Shown: in pieces, positions 1 to 8,760 of the stretch
Numbering within the stretch: position 1 is the stretch's first letter
Layout: each line of letters opens with the position of its first letter
Source: Azolla caroliniana
Taxonomy: Eukaryota; Polypodiophyta
Assembly (NCBI GenBank): GCA_043228905.1
Contig: JBHGNT010000006.1
Coordinates: forward strand, 18,228,001-18,292,000
Reading direction: 5' to 3'
DNA: 64,000 bases
Translations under genes and position numbers: made by a program
Notes under the pieces: generated by a model
Told to the model about the DNA's origin: nothing
Seen by the model: only the letters and a program-made list of their open reading frames with translations
The model's database searches: none

Positions 1-1
1 C

Positions 2-3000
2 GTTAATATTGTCCTAGATAACTTAACATGTGTAGTATCATTTAATATTATTAGTATTCCAGAACATCCCATAGTTTTAGGATTACCATGGTTCGAGTTA
101 CATGACCCAGACATAGATTGGAGGACAAGGGAAATCCGGTTGCGACAAACCCAAGGATCTACCCAGAAGGTTGCAACCATTTCGCTACGCCAGTTGCGTG
201 AGGAAGGGCGCAAGGAGGAAATGTTTCTCTTTGCAATATCAGTACAACCCTCCAGCACCACCAAAGAGGAGTCCACCGTTCAACTTCCCGAGAAGTATCG
301 TCAGTATGCTGATGTGTTCGATAAAGTACAAGCCAACACACTTCCGCATCATCGGCCGTACGACTGCGCCATCGACTTACAACCGGGAAAAGAGCCGCCA
401 TGGGGGCCGATCTACAATTTGTCACCAACCGAGCTAGAAGTCCTTCGAGCCTATATAGAGGAGAATTTGGAGAACGGTTTCATTCGGCATTCGAAATCTC
501 CAGCCGGCGCACCCATTTTCTTCGTCAAGAAAAAAGATGGCTCGCTTCGACTCGTTGTAGATTACCGTGGCTTGAATAAGGTCACAGTAAGAAATAGGTA
601 TGCTCTTCCCCTTATCTCAAGTCTTTTAGAACGGATCAACGGTGCCAGGTTCTTCACGAAGATCGACTTACGAGGAGCCTATAACCTCGTACGGATCCGA
701 CCAGGAGATGAATGGAAGACCGCGTTTCGCACCAGATATGGGCACTTCGAGTATACGGTCATGCCGTTCGGACTCACTAATGCGCCGGCAGTCTTCCAGC
801 ACATGGCGAATGATATATTTCGAGATCTCTTGGATGATTTTTTGATCATCTATTTGGATGATCTACTGGTTTATTCAAAGACCCAAGAAGAACATGATTC
901 TCATGTACTATTAGTACTAAAACGACTTCGAGAACATGGTCTGTATGCAAAGTTAGAGAAATGTAGTTTCGGGTGCAACCAAGTGGAGTTTCTCGGCTAT
1001 GTCATCTCCTCAGAAGGCATATCTATGGATCCAGCCAAGGTCAAAACGGTGATAGAATGGCACACTCCGCGTTCGGTGCGGGATGTGCAATGCTTCCTAG
1101 GCTTTGCAAATTTCTACCGGAAGTTCATACAAAATTACTCAAAAATTGTGCTGCCTCTCACACAGCTCACCAGGAAGGGACAATCATTCATTTGGTCTAA
1201 AGAGACGGACATGGCTTTCGAGAGTCTTAAGAAGGCGTTTACATCAGCTCCAATTTTAGGTCATGTGGATCCGGAAAAACCATTCATTATCGAAGCTGAT
1301 GCATCGGATTTCGCATTGGGGAGCATTCTGTCACAACAGGGTAACGACGAGAAGCTACATCCTGTGGCTTTCCACTCCCGTAAGTTTGACGCCGCCGAAA
1401 TCAACTACGAAATTCATGATAAAGAGCTATTAGCAATAGTTGATTCTTTTATGCAATGGAGGCATTTCCTAGAGGGATCTCCTCATCAGGTCACTGTATT
1501 CAGTGACCACAAGAACCTTGCCTACTTTCAAGATGCTCGTGTACTGAATCGACGTCAAGCTCGGTGGGCCCACTTCCTCACACGCTTCGACTTCAAAATT
1601 ACATATCGTCCGGGGAAGCACCAAGGGAAGGCAGATGCATTATCACGGCGTTCGTATCTAACACCACGTCCCGGTGAGCCAGCTTTCGATAACCAGAAGC
1701 AAGTAATCTTGGGTCCAGCACGACTGCAAGCAGCACAGATCTTTGACATGCCCGTGGATTCCGACATTACCAATACTATACGTGAGGACTTGAAGACTGA
1801 CGCTTTCGCCCAAGCTATACTAGCACAAATTGACCCCTCTCGAGCGTCATGTTCACAATCACAATCACCAGGTACGGATTATCGGCAATTCAAATACTGT
1901 GATGGATTACTCTTCTTTAAAGAACTTTTGTATGTTCCTAATGGTTCTTGCCGCCTTCGAGTAGTACAAAACTGCCATGACACATATACAGCAGGACATT
2001 TTGGTAGTACTAAAACATTAGATTTAGTACAACGATCATTCTGGTGGCCCCGTATGCGACAATTTGTCGAAGATTTTGTTCGGACTTGCGATACATGCTG
2101 CAGAGCGAAAATGCCAAGACATCATCCATATGGTTTATTAGAACCATTACCAATTCCAAGCAAGCCATGGCAATCCATTGCTCTTGACTTCATTACAGAT
2201 CTTCCAGTCTCTAAGGGATTCAGTGCGATTCTCACAGTGGTGGATCGATATACGAAGATGGCTCATTTCTTACCATGTACTAAAGAAATATCTAGTGAAG
2301 ACACCGCCGAAATTGTCATGCGGGAAGTATGTCGGCATCATGGACTCCCTGATAATATCATCAGCGATCGTGGACCCCAGTTTGTGTCAAAATTCTGGAA
2401 GCACCTTTTTAAAATGCTGAAGGTCACTTGTAACCTCTCCTCCGGCTACCACCCACAAACCGACGGTCAAGCCGAACGAACAAATCAAACACTGGAGCAG
2501 TATCTGCGGTGCTTTCTCAACTATCATCAGAATGACTGGGCAGATATTCTTCAGTTCGCCGAATTTGCCTATAATAACGCTATCCACGCATCGACTAAAG
2601 TCACGCCATTCTACGCTTATACGGGATATCATCCCCGGTGGTGTGTCCTTGAAACCCCAGAAGTGTCCACAAATCCTTGCGCGGAGGATCGTTTGGAGCG
2701 GTTACGCAAGATACAAGCGGATTTATCTACTCAACTCCAGCAAGCTCAACAATCACACAAGGACTACGCAGATCGTCATCGACTTCCATCCAGTTTTAAC
2801 ATTGGAGATCGGGTGTGGCTGCTACGACGACACATCAAGACTACTCGCCCATGTGAGAAGTTGGATTATCGACGATTAGGTCCTTTCCGTATTATCGGGA
2901 AGATTAATGATGTCGCTTTTCGTCTCGAGCTACCTCCGCAACTTCGGATACACCCGGTGTTTCATAGTTCTCTCCTCGAACCCTATCACGAGAGCACTAT

Positions 3001-3283
3001 CCCAGGACGTACTATACAACCTCCACCTCCTATCGAGCTCGAAGATGGACCTGAGTATGAGGTCGCTGCCATCCTCGATTCCAAGATTGTTCGCAACAAG
3101 CTCTACTATCTAGTCGATTGGCTAGGATATAGTCCCAGCGAGCGTACTTGGGAACCGATCGAGAATGTGACCAATGCTCGTGCTCTTCTAGAAGACTTCC
3201 ATCGACGATATCCCGAGAAACCGGGTCCTCAATCCAAAACGACTCGTGAAACTCGTCGTTTTAAAGGGGGGATAGTGTCATAA
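2..3283 (+). CDS. Ty3/gypsy chromovirus polyprotein, 5'-truncated by window edge
   Basis: The frame is open from base 2 to the TAA at 3281-3283 (1093 codons), so gag and most of the protease lie left of the window. Domains in order: end of an aspartic protease (VLGLPW-like motif and DIDWRT, about 77-125); reverse transcriptase (VDYRGLNK near 550, catalytic YLDD at 851-862); RNase H (EADAS near 1291); integrase with an HHCC zinc region (H near 1972, CDTCC near 2089) and D,D,E residues in LDFITD (about 2186), SDRGPQF (about 2362) and DGQAERTNQ (about 2461); C-terminal chromodomain (about 3055-3207, with YLVDWLGY and TWEP). The product reverse-transcribes and integrates the element; the chromodomain is expected to steer integration to marked chromatin. 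No stop or frameshift is visible, and the stop codon lies just inside the 3' LTR. The wording around RT is fungal/Tcn1-like rather than seed-plant-like (inference). Confidence 0.93.
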   Translation, partial: VNIVLDNLTCVVSFNIISIPEHPIVLGLPWFELHDPDIDWRTREIRLRQTQGSTQKVATISLRQLREEGRKEEMFLFAISVQPSSTTKEESTVQLPEKYRQYADVFDKVQANTLPHHRPYDCAIDLQPGKEPPWGPIYNLSPTELEVLRAYIEENLENGFIRHSKSPAGAPIFFVKKKDGSLRLVVDYRGLNKVTVRNRYALPLISSLLERINGARFFTKIDLRGAYNLVRIRPGDEWKTAFRTRYGHFEYTVMPFGLTNAPAVFQHMANDIFRDLLDDFLIIYLDDLLVYSKTQEEHDSHVLLVLKRLREHGLYAKLEKCSFGCNQVEFLGYVISSEGISMDPAKVKTVIEWHTPRSVRDVQCFLGFANFYRKFIQNYSKIVLPLTQLTRKGQSFIWSKETDMAFESLKKAFTSAPILGHVDPEKPFIIEADASDFALGSILSQQGNDEKLHPVAFHSRKFDAAEINYEIHDKELLAIVDSFMQWRHFLEGSPHQVTVFSDHKNLAYFQDARVLNRRQARWAHFLTRFDFKITYRPGKHQGKADALSRRSYLTPRPGEPAFDNQKQVILGPARLQAAQIFDMPVDSDITNTIREDLKTDAFAQAILAQIDPSRASCSQSQSPGTDYRQFKYCDGLLFFKELLYVPNGSCRLRVVQNCHDTYTAGHFGSTKTLDLVQRSFWWPRMRQFVEDFVRTCDTCCRAKMPRHHPYGLLEPLPIPSKPWQSIALDFITDLPVSKGFSAILTVVDRYTKMAHFLPCTKEISSEDTAEIVMREVCRHHGLPDNIISDRGPQFVSKFWKHLFKMLKVTCNLSSGYHPQTDGQAERTNQTLEQYLRCFLNYHQNDWADILQFAEFAYNNAIHASTKVTPFYAYTGYHPRWCVLETPEVSTNPCAEDRLERLRKIQADLSTQLQQAQQSHKDYADRHRLPSSFNIGDRVWLLRRHIKTTRPCEKLDYRRLGPFRIIGKINDVAFRLELPPQLRIHPVFHSSLLEPYHESTIPGRTIQPPPPIELEDGPEYEVAAILDSKIVRNKLYYLVDWLGYSPSERTWEPIENVTNARALLEDFHRRYPEKPGPQSKTTRETRRFKGGIVS
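3261..3275 (+). other. Polypurine tract of the chromovirus
   Basis: A purine run (ttaaaggggggatag) sits directly before the TG of the 3' LTR and overlaps the last codons of the polyprotein. This is the expected place for the primer of plus-strand DNA synthesis. Confidence 0.75.
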
Positions 3284-3345
3284 CTAGACTCGAACCCATA
3301 ACCTTTTGTTACACGGGTCGAGACTTTACCATTAGGTTATGAGTT
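3283..3345 (-). other. Antisense tRNA-like module in the chromovirus LTR
   Basis: On the minus strand this stretch has an A-box-like sequence (CCTAATGGTAAAGT, 3323-3336) followed by a B-box-like GGGTTCGAGT (3288-3297), in the order and rough spacing of a tRNA-derived SINE head. It occupies the very start of the LTR. No complete cloverleaf is evident, so it is not called a tRNA gene. Confidence 0.5.
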
Positions 3346-3451
3346 GTAATTTGAAGGATATTATTTTCATTTAGGTTTTATTAGGAAATTGATGTATATT
3401 CCAGATTTCTCTGGAACATTCTAGAAACTTCAGGAGTATTCCTGAAGACAC

Positions 3452-3459
3452 TATAAAAG
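3452..3459 (+). promoter_or_regulatory. TATA box of the chromovirus LTR
   Basis: TATAAAAG lies about 180 bp into the LTR and about 270 bp before its end, the usual position for the U3/R promoter of a plant LTR retrotransposon. Confidence 0.65.
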
Positions 3460-3569
3460 GAGGCGCAAGGCATTAGTTCGAACCAAATCGGTTCAACGCC
3501 AGTCTTAAGCCTTCTAACTACTGTTGTATATCTTCCGTCATATAATACATATATCTTTCGCATCATCAT

Positions 3570-3593
3570 TCTCTCTCTCTCTCTCTCTCTCTC
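3570..3593 (+). repeat. (CT)n microsatellite
   Basis: About 12 CT units in the transcribed part of the chromovirus LTR. Confidence 0.9.
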
Positions 3594-3730
3594 ACTCACT
3601 CATTCCTTCTCTCAAAGTTCGACACCTCTCATAGTACTAATCCTTCTCTGTCTTAGTACTATTCCCCAACAATAGTACTAATCCTTCTTTTAGTACTAAT
3701 TCCTTCTCTGCCTTAATAGAGTTCCTGACA

Positions 3731-3932
3731 ATAAGCCCCCTCGAGCATTCATACTGGACACTCACTCACAACTCCTCGTATCCATCCACATGCATATACG
3801 TGTGCATGTGTTCACATACGTTTAGACTCACAATTACATTTATGCCCCCCTACACATACACAACAACATCATGATAACATTCGACCCTCGCTCATCACAC
3901 TTGACTCTCCATACATCTTGTACGGGGTAACA
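3731..3932 (+). mobile_element. Right part of the 5' LTR of a non-autonomous element
   Basis: These 202 bases are repeated at 6382-6582 with under ten differences, and both copies end TACGGGGTAACA. A TGGCACGCCCGTGGGA motif follows this copy within 6 bases, as a primer binding site follows a 5' LTR. The left part of this LTR was displaced by the chromovirus, whose 3' LTR ends at 3730. That makes the element older than the chromovirus. Confidence 0.7.
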
Positions 3933-3937
3933 CAATA

Positions 3938-3955
3938 TGGCACGCCCGTGGGAGA
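3938..3955 (+). other. Putative primer binding site
   Basis: The sequence tggcacgcccgtgggaga resembles the TGGC-CGCC-GTGGGA type of tRNA primer site known from Tat/Athila-like plant gypsy elements. It lies 6 bases after the LTR end. Confidence 0.5.
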
Positions 3956-6081
3956 GTGCCTTGCACGTCGATCCCACATGCCTTGATGATGATATTTCTT
4001 TGATCGGGACTTCCATCGGTCCTTTCAACGATCGACTCCCTCGATCGGAGTGCTTGACTCGAACATCTTTGTCAGTCAGCAAATCTTTCCGCGACACGAA
4101 CATTCTTGTTCTGTCGACTTACGAACTTCGTCATGGGTCCAAAATCATGTCGTGTATATGTATGTTCTTCCTTTGTTTTGAGTGTGTGTGAGTAGTCTTG
4201 GGGATTTTCAAAATTTTGGTGGTGCCCTCTTGTTTTTAAAATTTTTGATATGTACCCTTATGTTGATGAAATTTTCTCGTTACGTCCTCATAAATTTTTT
4301 TTAAAAATTCTGTTCAATACCCCTACGTAATTGAAATTATCGCATATGCCCTTATCATCTCTTTTTCCCCTCTTCTTCTTTCTACATTTCTTCATTCCTT
4401 TTTTATGTTTTGCCTCTCCCGCTCTTTTCTTTGTCTGTCCATCTTTTTCCTGTCTTTCTCTTCCTGTCTGCGGATCTTGTCTTGTCTGTGTCAGTTTTTG
4501 CTTCTCTCTCTTCTGCGTCCTTCTCTTTCACGATCCCTTCTCCTTCTCCTTCTCCTTCTCCTTCTTGCTTCTGTTGTTTCCCTCCTTTCTATATGTGTCT
4601 CCTCTGATTCCTTCCTTCCTTCCTTCTTCTTCTTCTTCTTCTTCTTCTTCTTCAACGTCTCTTTCTCTTCTTTTGTTTTGGTGATAGATTTGGGTAATCT
4701 TCCTGTCTTTCTTTTCCTTTTCTTTGTTCTTCCACTGCTAATGGTGCTTTTCCTTCCTCTTCCTTCTCTGCTTCTTCTCTTTCTCCTTCTCCTTCTGCCT
4801 CTGTCTCTTCTCTATATATCCATGTTTCTTTTGTCTTTGTCACTGTTGTTGTCCGTCGCTGTCGTCGTCGTCGTCCATCTCTGTTGTCGTTCTACTATCC
4901 GGCTACTGCATTTCTGTTGTTCGGCCGCTTTCCACCGCACAGTTTCGGCCTTGTCCGACTGCCTCTATGCCTTCTGGTCGTCGGTTTGGCCGCTGTTGAA
5001 CTGGCTGTCTATTCGGCCACGGTAAGTCTCTGTCGGTCATTTATCTGATTGTCCGTTCGTTTCGACTCTTCATTTGTCTGTTTCTCTCGCCGTCGTCCCG
5101 TTCATCCGTCCAACCACTCCGGTCGTTGGTTCGGTCGATGTCTGGCCATCTCCATCTTAGTCGTTGTCCGACGTCGTCCATTTGTCCAATCCAGCCGCCT
5201 CCGTTCCAGTGTTGTTCGGCCACTCTGACCGATGTTTTACCATTCCGCCCATCGACCTGTTGTCCATCGTTGTCATTGTCTCCTTCGCTTTTCGGCGGCT
5301 CTATCCTCGTCGCCGGCTCTGTCGCTTTTCAGTGTCCATGTCCCATCGTCTGGCCGTTGTCGTTGCCGTTGCCATAGCTGTGCATTTCGGATATCGTCTC
5401 CGTCACTCTTCATCTCTGTCCGGCCATCGTCCTGTTGTCTTCTGGTCGCGTGTCCGGTCCGTCCGTCTGTGTGGTCGCCTATTCGTCCCATTTGTCCCAT
5501 CCTATTGTGTCTTGTGTCTTTTTGGTCGCCTTTGTCTAGTGCATCTATCCATAACTTTCCGGCGTTGTTGGTTGATGTCTGGTTTGCGTCTGCATCTCCA
5601 TCTCCGTCTTCTTTGACCCTTCGGTGTTAACCGACTCGGGTTCTGGTTCCGATTTCGGTTCCGACTCTCTGCGCATTTCTTCTTCTGGGACCATTGCCCG
5701 TGCATTCTCGGCACATCTTGTCGGTCTCGGCTCCACACACTACGACTTTCTCCGCAGTCTCCTGGTGGGCTTCTCTTTCCGGTTGTGCTGGCACCGGTTC
5801 CCTCTGCATTGCTGTTTGTCCAGTCGTGCATCTTGCACCACGCTTTTGAGAACACACACATTGTTGCTAACTGCTTTCAGAAACACGCACATGGACACTA
5901 ATCGCAACCTCGCAAAAACATTGTTGCCATTCATGCATTCCTCCATAGACTTCCTCCAACATCTTCACCGTCATTTTTGCGTTTCGCCATTTCTTGCACT
6001 TAGTCGCTATGGCTTGCACATCCGCGTATCATTCTTTGACTCCGTCTCCAAAGGGGGTCGCCTTAGTGGTCGCCAAAAGGT
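3956..6081 (+). mobile_element. Coding-poor interior of a LARD-like element
   Basis: Between the two LTR copies lie about 2.1 kb with no recognisable gag or pol. From about 4360 to 5620 the plus strand is strongly pyrimidine-rich, with (TTCTCC)n at about 4541-4564 and (TTC)n at about 4621-4653. This creates open frames rich in Leu, Phe and Ser that look like composition artefacts. A short frame at 3937-4191 starts at the primer site and matches nothing I know. A purine-rich AAAGGGGG at 6049-6057 could be the polypurine tract. The layout suggests a non-autonomous large retrotransposon derivative. Confidence 0.5.
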
Positions 6082-6381
6082 GTTGTAGGATTTTAGGGTT
6101 AGGGTTAATGAGAATGAGAATGATAATGATTGATGATGAACATAGACATGGTGTAATGGTGGAGATGATGAATGGTATGATGGTGAGAGATCATGAGGAT
6201 GTTGAGAAGCATTGTGGGGTGGGGGGTGGTGGCTAGAATGGCTCCACCCCCCTCCCAAGGGGGTTCAACGTTAAGGGGAGAGAGAGAGAGATGGAGAGAG
6301 AAAGAGAGAAATGGTTATTCATGTTTCATTCATTCCCCATAAGGGGTTAAATAGTACAAGAGGGGATAGATACATAGGGTT

Positions 6382-6582
6382 GTAAGCCCCCTCGAGCATT
6401 CATACTGGAAACTCACTCACACCTCCTCGTATCCATCCACATGCACATACGTGTGCATGTGTTCACATACGTTTAGACTCACAATTACATTTATGCCCCT
6501 TACACATACACAACAACATCATGATAACATTCGACCCTCGCTCATCACACTTGACTCTCCGTACATCTCGTACGGGGTAACA
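6382..6582 (+). mobile_element. Right part of the 3' LTR of the non-autonomous element
   Basis: Second copy of 3731-3932, ending TACGGGGTAACA. The LTR probably begins further left, perhaps at TGTTGTAGG near 6080, but its start cannot be fixed because the 5' copy is cut. A GA-rich stretch (about 6280-6312) lies within it. Confidence 0.65.
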
Positions 6583-6651
6583 AACACACCCTTTGAGAAT
6601 CTATGAGCACTCAAAGGTCAAAAGTCACACCATTACTCTCTACACATTAAC

Positions 6652-6684
6652 TATGTGTCATAGAATCATATTCTATGACACATA
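6652..6684. repeat. Perfect 15-bp inverted repeat, 3-base loop
   Basis: TATGTGTCATAGAAT is followed after CAT by its exact reverse complement. It lies just right of the LARD-like element in AT-rich DNA. It could be the core of a small inverted-repeat element; no flanking duplication was seen. Confidence 0.7.
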
Positions 6685-8355
6685 ACTAATGAATTCCATA
6701 TTCCCCATGACTAATGAGTCTTCACATTCCCCCAGAGAGAGTGATTGTTGTAGTGGAGTTAATAAAGAGAGAGGGTGACCTTATATAAAGTACCCTCCTC
6801 CTACTTCATAAGGTGTCGGTTGTCCTCCCTTGTAATGCTACATTTTTTGTATCTCATATTCCTTGTTAATATACATCTTCTTCTTGAGTATTCAATTTCT
6901 TCATTCTATCTAATCTAACTTGTGTTTCTCTCCTCTCCTCTCTCTTACACACACACATAACACACATCTCTTCCGCTACACAGAATCACATCCAATAAAT
7001 GACAAGGTGCACTTGCTTTGCAAATCCTCAAACTGAGATCGAGCACGATCAAATTTTCCTCATGGGCTAATATTTGGTTCCCTGTGGGGCTTTGGAAATC
7101 TTGATCTTGTTGACACAAAGATAACAGAGTTGTTTGAGGTTGCAAAACATGTTTCATTAGCTTATCTTATTGTTGAGACTTCGTAACACTTAGTTGTCGT
7201 AGATCCCAGAAATCTCTAACTTTCTTTCTCTAATACTATGAATTTAGATAATAAGTTAAGATATAATAAACAACTCCATCTTGATGGTAAATATTGAGAA
7301 CAACTTCAAATGGTAGAAAAAACTAGTTTTGGTTCAAATTGTGATAACTTGAATCGAAAACTAGATCGAATCATATAAGAAAGTTAAGAAGAAAAATTGA
7401 TCTTATATTGCGACAACTGGAACAAGATTTACAAGTATATGTTGAAAGATTGGCATTGAATTAGAATGATTCTAGAATGACGACAACACCTCCTTATATA
7501 ACATATGACTGGACAAATGCATGCTCATCACCCCTCAACCATAGATGATGGCACTTTGCATTCATGCAAGCATGCCATTTGGCAATCGTGCATTAGCTTG
7601 TGTAAAGTGAAGACATATCATAATACTATGTATATGATCTTGTTTAGTTATGAAGTCATAATAAATATTATGTGATTAGACATGTATAATCGAGATCGTG
7701 GGTTCAAGAACCCCAAGAAATCTCTAACCTTTCATGATGTTATGACATTGATAAATAAGTGGAGTGTATGTTATATAAAGTGAAATTATTGTTTGGCTTC
7801 TATTGTTGACATTCAAATACTTGATGCATACCACTCATTTCATGTAGGACGTCAATAATATCATAAGGGGGAGGATGTTCATTGGATTAATGAAGAGGTA
7901 TTAAACCATTGAAAGATCTACAAGTTCCCACCAATTCTTTCGAGCTTAGAACAAACACTTTTTATGGATAAATTAAGAGAAATACTGCACATATATAGAT
8001 GGGGATGCTGAAGTGCGCGACGAAATGAACATGGTGATGTTGGTCATCACTCTCTCATATAGCCCACGGTGTAATGAGATTAGATGGGGAGGACTTTAGA
8101 TTGACGAGCGAGAGAGAAGTCACAAAGCAAGCAAACAAGATCCAAAGCTTCAAAAACCCGTTTACACAAAAAGAGAAAAATGATTAACATAGATCGATAT
8201 TACCTATTTGTCGAAGAAATGATCACATGGCGTTGCATGTAGGCAATTCCCGTGTAGGGATATGATTGTGTGTAGGGGTGATTTAGAGGTCTGGTAGAAG
8301 CGGCTATCAGACAAGATCCAAGATTTTGACCAACGACCAAGAGCTGAGAAGATAG
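6685..8355. other. No gene recognised
   Basis: AT-rich sequence without a supportable gene. Around 6737-6986 a TATA-like ttatataaag (6782-6791) and a pyrimidine-rich run ending in CA loosely resemble a solo LTR, but no target duplication or second copy was seen. Confidence 0.4.
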
Positions 8356-8760
8356 GTGTTTTCATCGTCACAATCGAGAATGGGAATGGAGGCCGATGTT
8401 CTCCATGTCATTAAACGTCAAATAATTAAGAGGGTTTTACAAGAGGCAAATGAGGAGGAAGGTTTACATCGTGAGCAAGAAAGAAGAACAAATTTGGATG
8501 GAACGAGGGAGGCTAGAAACGTAAATAATCACAAAGTTTGGTTTTTGGAGAGTCCGGACGCCAAAGCGGCCCGGATGAAGCGAATTGAAGAAACAGAAGC
8601 TTCAGTTCCGCAACACAGCTTCACACATATCATCAGTTCTTCATCCTCCTCCTCCTCCTCCTCCTCCGTCATCAGAGCTCAAACGACGAAAAATCATCTG
8701 ACAAACAGACAAAAGGAAGAGACTCACGCGGAGGGGAAACAAAGGACAAAGAACGGATAA
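8356..8760 (+). CDS. Hypothetical 134-residue open frame, probably not a gene
   Basis: The frame encodes a charged, Glu/Arg-rich protein with a run of ten or more serines from a TCC microsatellite (about 8645-8667). I recognise no domain. The surrounding 8.3-8.95 kb is slightly richer in GC and simple repeats than its flanks, as plant first exons and leaders often are. It could belong to an unrecognised leader exon rather than a protein. Confidence 0.15.
   Translation: MFSSSQSRMGMEADVLHVIKRQIIKRVLQEANEEEGLHREQERRTNLDGTREARNVNNHKVWFLESPDAKAARMKRIEETEASVPQHSFTHIISSSSSSSSSSSVIRAQTTKNHLTNRQKEETHAEGKQRTKNG

Larger units (their letters stand above)
3276..3730 (+). mobile_element. 3' LTR of the chromovirus
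   Basis: The 455-bp LTR begins TGTCA and ends TGACA, a 5-bp terminal inverted repeat. It carries a TATA box at 3452-3459, a pyrimidine-rich CT microsatellite in the transcribed part (about 3570-3593), and an antisense tRNA-like module at its left end. The 5' LTR lies outside the window. The sequence resumes at 3731 inside the LTR of an older element, where ataag would be the expected 5-bp target duplication. Confidence 0.85.

Noticed and set aside
3937-4191. 84-codon frame starting in the primer-site motif, as a gag start
   Set aside because: No gag similarity and no continuation in any frame.
4331-5630. Several long open frames (up to 206 codons) rich in Leu, Phe and Ser
   Set aside because: They follow the pyrimidine-rich repeat composition in all three frames, overlap each other and show no domain.
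6088-6106. Telomere-like ttttagggttagggtta
   Set aside because: Only about two and a half units, not an interstitial telomere array.
7683-7735. tRNA-like gtgggttcaagaacccc
   Set aside because: Isolated B-box-like palindrome without an A box or cloverleaf.
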